Source: Nitrososphaeria archaeon (lineage in GTDB: Archaea > Thermoproteota > Nitrososphaeria > Nitrososphaerales > Nitrososphaeraceae). From it: a stretch of DNA of 16,504 nucleotides. A program made the translations under genes and the position numbers. Positions within the stretch are counted from its first letter, which is position 1. Each line of letters starts with the position of its first letter. The DNA is taken from contig JAJPIN010000069.1 in assembly GCA_021324715.1 (NCBI GenBank), forward strand, positions 1 to 16,504, read 5' to 3'. Of this stretch, positions 1 through 6,945 are shown piece by piece. The notes under the pieces were generated by a model. It saw nothing but the letters and a program-made list of their open reading frames with translations, was not told the origin of the DNA and did not search any database.

Positions 1-2361
1 GTAGTGATAGTTTCCTCATTTACAACCATGAATGCGCTAGAATCAAGTCAAAAGGGCGCATATACCGATAACTTACAATTCATTCAATATCTGGACGGAA
101 ATATAGCCCTACATGATATTCAAGCAGGAAATCTTGACACATATTTCTTTAGAATACCTCTGGAAACTGTAGCATCTATTTCAAAGGATCCAAACGTAAA
201 AATATATGAGAAGAATGCAGGTTCGTTCGGTTTTCTGCTAAATCCCGCACCATCAAAGAATCCAAACATTTTAAATCCATTCCAATTCAAAGAAATCCGT
301 TTTGCAGTAAATTACTTGATAAATCGAGAATTTGTCGTAGATGAAATTCTAAACGGATATGGAAGTGTCCAGATAGACCCGTTTGGAATCTCTTCACCCG
401 AATACGAAGCTCTCATTCCAGTTATAGAGTCTTACAATTTCAAATATAATCCAAGTCTTGCAAAAGGTATAATAGAAAAATCACTGATTTCACATGGAGC
501 GACAAAGCTCGATGGTAAATGGACATACAATGGGTCACCCATCTCAATCAAACTTATGATACGAAGTGATGATCTGCCAAGAAAATCCATGGGTGAAATG
601 CTTGCGAATGAACTTGAAAAAATTGGATTTACCGTACAAAGAGACTACGGTGATTTAAATAAAGCGAATCTCGTAGTCTATGGTAAAGACCCCCAGGAAT
701 TAAGTTGGCAAGTCTACACCGAAGGTTTTGGAGGAACATCTCAATTTGTTAGATACAACCCTTCCACGGCTGCTCAAATGTACTCACCATATTTTGGCAG
801 TATGCCTGGACGAGGAAATCCATCCTTTTGGAATTATCAAAATTCAACACTTGATAAAATAACACAAAGTATCGAGTTTTCTAATTTTACCTCAGAAGAG
901 GAACGAAATGAATTATTACGACAAGCACTAACCTTAGGGATACAAGAATCTGTACGACTTTTCGTTGCTCAGAATATTGATCCATATGCCGCGTCTTCGT
1001 CAATTAAAGGATTAATAAATGATTTTGGCGCAGGTATTTCTACAAGTAAGTCGCTCATAAATGCAAGATCAATAAAAAATACAAGTTCTATAAATGTTGG
1101 TGTTAAGGAGGTTTATCAAGGTGCATGGAATAACGTTGGCGGTTGTAATGATATTTACTGCACAAATATTCTTTCATTAGTATCAGATTCACCTACATCT
1201 AGGAACCCATATACTGGTGAAGTAATTCCTTTGAGAAACGAATGGACAAATATTACAACTATGGGGCCAGAAAAGAGACTCGCAGTTGATAATGATGCGG
1301 TGACGTGGAATCCATCTGACCAAAAATGGGAGGATGTTGGAAAGAATACTTCAAAGAGTAAGGTTACCCTTCATTTGGTATTTTCAAACTGGCAAAACGG
1401 GCAAGCTATGAACAAGGCTGATCTAATATACCAACTTTATTTTCCATATGAGTGGTCATCCAAGATTAATTCAACTGATCAAACATATGACCCGGAGTAT
1501 GCCCAACCGGCCCAAGTTGCATTAAAATATCTCCGTGGTACGAAGTTTCTAAATAACAGTACTCTTGTATCATTTGTTGACTATTGGCATTTTGATAAGA
1601 AGGAAATAGCTGATTTTGCTTCGGTCTGGGCAACATCCCCTTGGGAGGTTAATGCGGCAATAGAGAGATTGGTAAAAAACGGAGTCTTTGCGTACTCACG
1701 AACGGAAGCAACTGTCAAAAACATTGAATGGTTATCTTTGATAATACCCAGTCATGCACAAGCTATAAAACAAGAACTGGAAAAAATGAAAGCAGAGGGG
1801 TTTGTACCTGCTCCACTAAAGGGCATGGTTAGTGTTGATGAGGCTTTGAAGAGATATGATGCAAGTATAAAATGGATAACAGAACACAACCATGCAATAA
1901 TTGGCAATGGCCCATATGAGATTAAGAACTATAATCCAGCAGGCAGAGTAGTATCCCTCGCTGCATTTAGAGATAGCTCTTATCCATTTCCAAAGGGATA
2001 CTGGTCTATTTATGAATCTCCAAAATTAGCGAAATTTGAAAAAGTTCAATATCCAAAAATAGTTACAAGGGGTTTGCCTCTAAAAATTTCAGGTAATGTG
2101 ACTATTGGTGGTAACTATATCAGTAATGCAACATTAACATATTTTATATTTGATAAGGACAATCATCAGGTAACACAAGGGACGGGTAAATGGATCGATG
2201 ATAATGGCAATTTCCTAATTGCGATTAATGGCAGCTCTACTAAAGCGATGTCTATTGGACCTAATAACTTTCAATTATTTGTAAAGAGTAATTACGCACT
2301 AAGACCTGATATCTATAGTGGTATTTTTATAAGTGTACCAAACCCTGTGGTCAAAAACTAA
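1..2361 (+). CDS. ABC transporter substrate-binding protein, peptide/SBP family 5 type (5' truncated)
   Basis: Extracytoplasmic solute-binding subunit of a peptide-type importer, judged from family 5 signatures and the two permeases that follow. The frame is open to the window edge. The first possible start is GTG at 4, but the opening residues (IVSSFTTMNALES) look like the tail of a signal peptide, so the true start probably lies just upstream. Residues about 28-360 match the second half of a typical family member: a 'GNLDTYFFR' stretch, 'FKEIRFAVNYLINRE' (usual RqAl..AiDre) at about 95-109, and a long lobe with IEKSL and LANELEKIGF. Residues about 362-685 look like the usual first half: NGQAMNKADL at 465-474 and GNGPY at 634-638. 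The last 100 residues look like a beta-rich Ig-like domain. C381 and C386 could form a disulfide. No C-terminal anchor is visible. The length (785+) exceeds the usual 500-600. The ligand is unknown; peptide is only the family default. Confidence 0.85.
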   Translation, partial: VVIVSSFTTMNALESSQKGAYTDNLQFIQYLDGNIALHDIQAGNLDTYFFRIPLETVASISKDPNVKIYEKNAGSFGFLLNPAPSKNPNILNPFQFKEIRFAVNYLINREFVVDEILNGYGSVQIDPFGISSPEYEALIPVIESYNFKYNPSLAKGIIEKSLISHGATKLDGKWTYNGSPISIKLMIRSDDLPRKSMGEMLANELEKIGFTVQRDYGDLNKANLVVYGKDPQELSWQVYTEGFGGTSQFVRYNPSTAAQMYSPYFGSMPGRGNPSFWNYQNSTLDKITQSIEFSNFTSEEERNELLRQALTLGIQESVRLFVAQNIDPYAASSSIKGLINDFGAGISTSKSLINARSIKNTSSINVGVKEVYQGAWNNVGGCNDIYCTNILSLVSDSPTSRNPYTGEVIPLRNEWTNITTMGPEKRLAVDNDAVTWNPSDQKWEDVGKNTSKSKVTLHLVFSNWQNGQAMNKADLIYQLYFPYEWSSKINSTDQTYDPEYAQPAQVALKYLRGTKFLNNSTLVSFVDYWHFDKKEIADFASVWATSPWEVNAAIERLVKNGVFAYSRTEATVKNIEWLSLIIPSHAQAIKQELEKMKAEGFVPAPLKGMVSVDEALKRYDASIKWITEHNHAIIGNGPYEIKNYNPAGRVVSLAAFRDSSYPFPKGYWSIYESPKLAKFEKVQYPKIVTRGLPLKISGNVTIGGNYISNATLTYFIFDKDNHQVTQGTGKWIDDNGNFLIAINGSSTKAMSIGPNNFQLFVKSNYALRPDIYSGIFISVPNPVVKN

Positions 2362-2448
2362 CTAAATGACTTAAACCGAATTCGGCTGCAATGCAAAGGA
2401 GTAGATCTGCTAATGGTGTTCCACCGATTAAACGATTAAAGATGATGC

Positions 2449-2470
2449 ATTTATTAAGATATCTTCATAA
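2449..2470 (+). promoter_or_regulatory. TATA-like element overlapping an imperfect 20-bp palindrome before the first permease gene
   Basis: The bases TTTATTAAG at 2449-2457 resemble an archaeal TATA box 31-39 bases before the ATG at 2488, the spacing expected for a leaderless or very short-leader transcript. They overlap a palindrome at 2451-2470 that matches its own reverse complement at 18 of 20 positions, with a perfect core AAGATATCTT. This could be an operator or simply an RNA hairpin in the operon leader. It suggests the permeases can be transcribed apart from the binding-protein gene, which ends 126 bp upstream. This is inference from spacing and symmetry only. Confidence 0.35.
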
Positions 2471-2487
2471 TAAATAAAGTAAAAGCA

Positions 2488-3531
2488 ATGGGCCTAGGAA
2501 GAACCTTACTTTTTCGTTCGTTTAATATGTTTTTGGTACTGTTTGCGACTCTGTTTATAACCGTAATTCTACTAGGTTCAACTTTTGATGAACTACAGAA
2601 AGAGGCTATCCGCAATCAGGTGATAGAGGAAGTAACTCAAGGAACACTTAAGTTTGAAAATTCAAATGAAAGATCATCTTACATAAATGATCAAATCCAG
2701 TTCAGGTATAAAATCTCTGGGCTGGATCAAGATTCCTTCACTCCATCAAAATTAATTCACAGAATTATTAGTGTAATGACCTTGGATTTGGGAAAGTCTC
2801 ATTATTTTACAACAGATTATGGTTCATCTAATGTAAGGGATATAATATTCGAAAAAGTTCCTAAAACTCTCTTGTTGTTTACTACAGCGACTATATGCGT
2901 TACTGTTATTGGTATCTTTCTAGGATCATACGTCGCAAGTAAAGAAGGATCCTGGTGGGATAAAGCAAATTCAACTTTTGCAATATTTAGTAACAGCTTT
3001 CCAACATGGTGGGTAGCTATGTTAATGATTATAATCTTTGCCTTTACATTACATATATTTCCAGCCCGCGCAACTCCTCTCTCCTCGCCGTCTGATCCTA
3101 CCTATTTTATTGATCTACTATATCATATGACCTTGCCACTAATTACATTGGTCATTGTTTCATTTGGTGCGTGGGCGTATATTGTGAGATATTTCTTGAT
3201 AAACATCTTGAATGAAGATTTTATTCATGCAAAAAGAACAATGGGGATTTCCAGACGAAAAATTTTATATTTACATGCGTTAAGAAACGCTGGACCGCCA
3301 ATAGCTACTGCTGTAGGACTGGCTTTAGCAGCTTCCTTTGGAGGGGCAATTATTACAGAGGCTGTTTTTGATTGGCCGGGCATGGGGAAACTCTATTATG
3401 ATGCAATTGGAGTGTTTGATGTTCCAATTATAATTGGTCTTACTTTTGTTTCTACAGTTCTGTTTTTGATAACAATATTCATTACTGACATTTCTTATAC
3501 TCTCTTGGATCCCAGGGTGAAAGGTAGCTAA
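2488..3531 (+). CDS. dppB: ABC transporter permease, DppB/OppB type
   Basis: Inner transmembrane subunit of a peptide-type ABC importer; with the next gene it should form the membrane channel. The 347 residues begin with a membrane segment at about 9-31, then a roughly 90-residue extracytoplasmic stretch that includes 'LDLGKSHYFTTDYGSSNV' (family pattern DlG.S......V...I). The permease core with further membrane segments runs from about 124 to 335. The ATPase-contacting EAA-type loop is visible at about 243-262 (EDFIHAKRTMGISRRKIL), followed by the family hallmark AVFDWPGMGKL at 292-302. The ATG at 2488 is the first good start after the 126-bp gap and places the first membrane segment correctly. 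It is followed by the second permease after only 4 bases, so the two are surely cotranscribed. Transported substrate cannot be read from the sequence. Confidence 0.93.
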   Translation: MGLGRTLLFRSFNMFLVLFATLFITVILLGSTFDELQKEAIRNQVIEEVTQGTLKFENSNERSSYINDQIQFRYKISGLDQDSFTPSKLIHRIISVMTLDLGKSHYFTTDYGSSNVRDIIFEKVPKTLLLFTTATICVTVIGIFLGSYVASKEGSWWDKANSTFAIFSNSFPTWWVAMLMIIIFAFTLHIFPARATPLSSPSDPTYFIDLLYHMTLPLITLVIVSFGAWAYIVRYFLINILNEDFIHAKRTMGISRRKILYLHALRNAGPPIATAVGLALAASFGGAIITEAVFDWPGMGKLYYDAIGVFDVPIIIGLTFVSTVLFLITIFITDISYTLLDPRVKGS

Positions 3532-3535
3532 TTTA

Positions 3536-4906
3536 TTGCAAAAAAAATTACTCTTAGGTTTATTAAGATCTCGTCGTGGTATTATTGGAGTAACAATTAT
3601 TGCTTTTCTATTGGTATTGAGCGCAGTCGCACCATTAATTATCCCAATTGAATCTTATTTTCGGTGGAATGATCCAGATTATTGGATTAATAATCCAAAA
3701 ACAGTGGCTCCATTTTGGACTAATTTTTTTGGACCCAAAGAATTCGAGCATTTATCGTTAGATAAGAACGACGCAAAAGTTAGTTCAGAGTCATCAGAAG
3801 GGACTAGAGTAGATAATTATACATTTCAAGTGGATATGCAAGCCGATAGTTTTCCTGATGACATGATGTTTCTTTACTCAGTCAAATATGGTGATATACC
3901 TCCTGTTTTGCAAATTGATATTAACAGACCTGATAACAATACCTTTACTATATATTATTCATCATTACCTCCAACAAATAATATTAACACTAGTTTTTCA
4001 GACAGAATATTTTCTACAAACGAAAATATCAAAGAGTCATTGAAGCAATACGAATCCTTGTTTAATTATTCTATATCAGGTCTTGAACCACAAGTAGTAA
4101 TATTTTCAGATACTAATAAACCAAATGTCCTTAAAGGAATGTATCAAATATCAGAAAGGTTCTATTTATTTGATAATTACAGTAGTGTGGAAGATGCTGG
4201 CTTAATTCTTGGAGGTAAAGTATTTGGTATCATGGGAACTGATGATTTGAGAAGAGATCTTGCTGTTGGGATCATATGGGGGACCCCTATAGCATTATTC
4301 ATAGGACTAACTGTTTCAATATTTTCGATAGCAATTGGACTAATTTATGGCGTGATAGCTGGATATAGAGGAAAGAGAACTGATGAGACAATGATGCGAG
4401 TCAACGATATATTTTATGCCTTGCCAACCTTGCCGCTCCTTATTCTTCTGTCGATTACATTTGGGCGTAGTATCTTTTTAATAATCGGGTTTATACTAAT
4501 TTTTAGCTGGATGGGAACTGCAAAAGTAATTAGAAGTATTGCAATGCAGATTCGCAATTATCAATATGTGGAAGCAGCTAAACTAATGGGACAGTCAGAT
4601 TTAATGGTAATTTTCAAACACATAGTTCCACAACTACTTCCATTGACATTTGCGAGTATAGCAATCGCTGTGCCTGCAGCTATACTTGCGGAAGCTGCTT
4701 TGAGTTTTATTGGTTTAGGTGACCCATCATTACCTACTTGGGGACAAATACTTCACGATGCAAATACCGCTGATGCCGCTTCAAGGGGTATATGGTGGTG
4801 GATTATTCCTCCTGGGCTTATGATTGCTTTAACCGGTTTGGCTTTCTTCTTAATTGGTAATACATTAGATGCTATTGCAAATCCACTGAGGAATAAGAAT
4901 AAATGA
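3536..4906 (+). CDS. dppC: ABC transporter permease, DppC/OppC type, with a large extracytoplasmic insert
   Basis: Second membrane subunit of the importer. The likely start is TTG at 3536, four bases after the stop of the first permease; it puts the membrane segment at about residues 15-37, as in the family. The permease core runs from about 230: GTDDLRRDL at 234-242 (family GTD.lGRDl, here with R for G), membrane segments from about 251, the EAA loop at about 345-364 (YVEAAKLMGQSDLMVIFKHI), and the hallmark EAALSFIGLGDP at 386-397. The usual length is about 280-310; this one is 456 because residues about 41-228 form a soluble region between the first and second membrane segments, with five N-X-S/T sequons (N94, N134, N151, N177, N214). 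No ATPase gene follows; the next gene is on the other strand. Confidence 0.92.
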   Translation: MQKKLLLGLLRSRRGIIGVTIIAFLLVLSAVAPLIIPIESYFRWNDPDYWINNPKTVAPFWTNFFGPKEFEHLSLDKNDAKVSSESSEGTRVDNYTFQVDMQADSFPDDMMFLYSVKYGDIPPVLQIDINRPDNNTFTIYYSSLPPTNNINTSFSDRIFSTNENIKESLKQYESLFNYSISGLEPQVVIFSDTNKPNVLKGMYQISERFYLFDNYSSVEDAGLILGGKVFGIMGTDDLRRDLAVGIIWGTPIALFIGLTVSIFSIAIGLIYGVIAGYRGKRTDETMMRVNDIFYALPTLPLLILLSITFGRSIFLIIGFILIFSWMGTAKVIRSIAMQIRNYQYVEAAKLMGQSDLMVIFKHIVPQLLPLTFASIAIAVPAAILAEAALSFIGLGDPSLPTWGQILHDANTADAASRGIWWWIIPPGLMIALTGLAFFLIGNTLDAIANPLRNKNK

Positions 4907-4910
4907 GCTT

Positions 4911-5015
4911 AACGATATTTGAATTGAGGTTTAATTGGTCTGAAGTATCGTTGTTATGTTTTGCATGAAAATTTATATTGACTCTTATCAAACGAATTTT
5001 AATTATTTTTTCTTT
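4911..5015 (+). terminator. Candidate terminator region between convergent genes
   Basis: An inverted repeat AACGATA (4911-4917) / TATCGTT (4946-4952) with a 28-base loop lies just after the second permease gene. A T-rich run on the same strand follows at 5003-5015, overlapping the end of the convergent methyltransferase gene. Archaeal termination mainly needs T-tracts, so the T-run is the stronger part of this call. Confidence 0.35.
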
Positions 5016-5941
5016 GCTACTATAAAATCCACAAAGTAAAAGAGATATGTCCTATCATTCATTTTCAATATCCATGGGATATACGACTCTTCTTTATTTA
5101 TTTTATATCCAAATTTTCCCAAATTTTTCCTGATCTGGTTCGAATCAAATTTATCTTTACCATAATTATCGACAAAATGATAAGGATCCATTAAAATCAA
5201 TTTGCCATTCTTTTTTAAAGAACCATTTACTGCGACAATTAATTTATTGAAATCTATTCTGTCAATTACATTTAAGGCAATTATGCTTTGAAAGAATTTC
5301 GATTTAAATGGCAGATTTGTAGCATCTGCAATTAAAAATTCCATGTTCCTTCTTTTTCTAGTAGCCATTATTTTTCTAGCCTTCAATATGAACGAAAACG
5401 AAAGGTCTATTCCGAATACATACGACAGATTTTTTGACATTTCAAAGGTGCTTGTACCTATAGAGCAACCAATGTCCAATCCAATTCCATTCAAATTAAT
5501 CTCTTCAGTTGTCAATATTTTGTAAATATGATGAGGGTTTATTTCATTCTTAAATAACGATAATAACCTATCATTTGCGGGGTAACGATTATGAGTATTC
5601 AGATAAGGTTTATACCAAATGCCATTCTCTTCGTAGCGGTCATTGTATGTAGATACAGGAATTTTTGCACCTTCCGATTTAAGAAACGATCTAATTTCAG
5701 GTGATTTAGAATTTAGTATCCAATTACCAAAAGTAATAATTCTTTTGCATGCATATTTATTAAAATTTTCTAATAAAATTGGGATACCTTGAATTATGGG
5801 GTATTTCGAGGTACAAATATTACAACTGAGAAATCCTTCTACGCATTCATCGTTCGTTCCTACGAATGATTCTAGGCTTAGTATTGCCTTTTTGCATGAT
5901 TCATTTAAGCAACATAAATCCGTAGCAATTTTTTTTATCAT
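5003..5941 (-). CDS. Class I SAM-dependent methyltransferase with N-terminal Trm112-like zinc segment
   Basis: Predicted cytoplasmic methyltransferase using S-adenosylmethionine; the substrate is unknown. Residues 1-58 resemble a Trm112/UPF0434 segment: cysteines at 10/11 and 16, a second pair at 40 and 43 (SCNIC), then YPIIQGIPILLEN, matching the family ending YPI.dGIP.Ll. The catalytic domain starts near 150: motif I GLDIGCSIG at 154-162 binds SAM, GIDLS at 177-181 carries the acidic residue for the ribose, and ADATNLPF at 206-213 is the usual post-motif II segment; LKKNGKLILMDP at about 242-253 is the post-III strand. It looks like the Methyltransf_11 group. The ATG at 5941 gives the complete zinc segment. 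The gene stands 119 bp from tyrA and is convergent with the permease gene, so it is probably a separate unit. Alternatives are a small-molecule, tRNA or protein methyltransferase. Confidence 0.82.
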   Translation of the reverse strand: MIKKIATDLCCLNESCKKAILSLESFVGTNDECVEGFLSCNICTSKYPIIQGIPILLENFNKYACKRIITFGNWILNSKSPEIRSFLKSEGAKIPVSTYNDRYEENGIWYKPYLNTHNRYPANDRLLSLFKNEINPHHIYKILTTEEINLNGIGLDIGCSIGTSTFEMSKNLSYVFGIDLSFSFILKARKIMATRKRRNMEFLIADATNLPFKSKFFQSIIALNVIDRIDFNKLIVAVNGSLKKNGKLILMDPYHFVDNYGKDKFDSNQIRKNLGKFGYKINKEESYIPWILKMNDRTYLFYFVDFIVAKKK

Positions 5942-5970
5942 GAATTATTGCTCTTTCTATTCAAAAACAT

Positions 5971-5980
5971 GATTAATATG
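5971..5980 (-). promoter_or_regulatory. Possible TATA box for the methyltransferase gene
   Basis: On the minus strand the bases CATATTAATC lie about 30-39 bases before the ATG at 5941, a spacing that fits an archaeal promoter giving a very short leader. The 119-bp gap after tyrA also argues for a separate promoter. The match is weak in such AT-rich DNA. Confidence 0.25.
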
Positions 5981-6060
5981 AATATCTGCAATAGTTAATT
6001 CAGGTCAAAGATTAAAGCTCTTTCATGGCCTAATATCTGGAAGAGTTAGTACATTTTCAG

Positions 6061-6945
6061 TCATTTGTTGTTCATTTCAGATCTTATTGAATATAGTTTT
6101 TCGTATGATGCTGCAATGTTTCCCTTGTTGGTATAATCCTTCTTTATCCTATCGATTTTTTTTCCGAGCTTATGTTTATCTTTATTTATTATGGAGAATA
6201 ATTTAGCAGATTCTTGATTAAATTTTTTTAGATACCTTAATAATTCCTTGTTATCCGCAAGCAGTGATGTTATTAGTGACGAATTATCTGTTAAAATGCT
6301 TTCAAATAGCAATGCTTGAAGATAAAAAGTTGTTCCTGAAAATTTTCTTAATAATGTAATATTTTCTTTGCTTAAGGTAACAGCAAACAACAAATTAACG
6401 TAATAAACCATCCCTAGAATTACGGCCATAAATGAATCATGATATTTTGGATCTTTGACTACTATTGTTTCTGCCTCATTAAATAAAGATTTAACTAATT
6501 TTTGCTCTGTCATTTTGTTTCTAACCGGTATCATCAGTATTTTAGTATCACGTAACCTTTTAGCCCCTGGACCAAACATCGGATGGATTGAAAGAGGTAC
6601 CAAATCATCCGGAATTTTTAACAAAGTATCAAAGATATCCGCCTTAAGTGAAGATATCTCTACTAAGCAAGCGCCTTTTTTCATAATTGGTACGCATTTA
6701 TTAATGATGGCGATTGTTACCCTAATTGGTACGCATACAAGTACGATATCCGCGTTTCTAACACACGTGCTCAAAGAGTTGCAGATCGTTATGTTGTATG
6801 AGTATTTTCTTGGATCTAAATTGATTTTTCTCTTATCAAACAATGATACATTAAAATTATTTTTTTTTGAAAAATAGCTGCAGAACCAAAGACCCATTTT
6901 ACCAGTACCTATAATCGCTATTGATTTAGCCATTTTATCGCACAT
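6061..6945 (-). CDS. tyrA: Prephenate/arogenate dehydrogenase family protein (TyrA)
   Basis: Predicted cytoplasmic NAD(P)-dependent enzyme that oxidatively decarboxylates prephenate (to 4-hydroxyphenylpyruvate) or arogenate (to tyrosine). The Rossmann fold opens with IAIIGTGKMG (9-18). 'DIVLVCVPIRVT' at 66-77 is the typical strand after the dinucleotide site. LSIHPMFGPGA at 118-128 carries the HPM.G motif with the conserved histidine (H121). The C-terminal half is helical, as in the dimerisation domain. At 294 residues it is of normal length without a fused ACT or mutase domain. Two starts are possible: ATG at 6945 (11-base overlap with the upstream gene) or ATG at 6933, one base after that gene's stop; the second gives a more usual N-terminus (MAKSIAIIG). 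Co-factor and prephenate versus arogenate preference cannot be decided by eye. It is the last gene of the aro train. Confidence 0.88.
   Translation of the reverse strand: MCDKMAKSIAIIGTGKMGLWFCSYFSKKNNFNVSLFDKRKINLDPRKYSYNITICNSLSTCVRNADIVLVCVPIRVTIAIINKCVPIMKKGACLVEISSLKADIFDTLLKIPDDLVPLSIHPMFGPGAKRLRDTKILMIPVRNKMTEQKLVKSLFNEAETIVVKDPKYHDSFMAVILGMVYYVNLLFAVTLSKENITLLRKFSGTTFYLQALLFESILTDNSSLITSLLADNKELLRYLKKFNQESAKLFSIINKDKHKLGKKIDRIKKDYTNKGNIAASYEKLYSIRSEMNNK

Noticed and set aside
1..2361. Reading the binding protein as complete from the GTG at position 4
   Set aside because: The frame is open to the edge and the first residues look like the end of a signal peptide, so the gene is better treated as truncated.
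2376..2385. Palindrome CCGAATTCGG after the binding-protein gene
   Set aside because: Ten bases of perfect symmetry without a loop or T-tract is weak evidence for either an operator or a terminator, and it is far from any start.
6455..6877. A 140-codon open frame on the + strand opposite tyrA
   Set aside because: It lies wholly inside the tyrA gene, which has clear family motifs, and its translation shows no recognisable domain; it is an antisense shadow.
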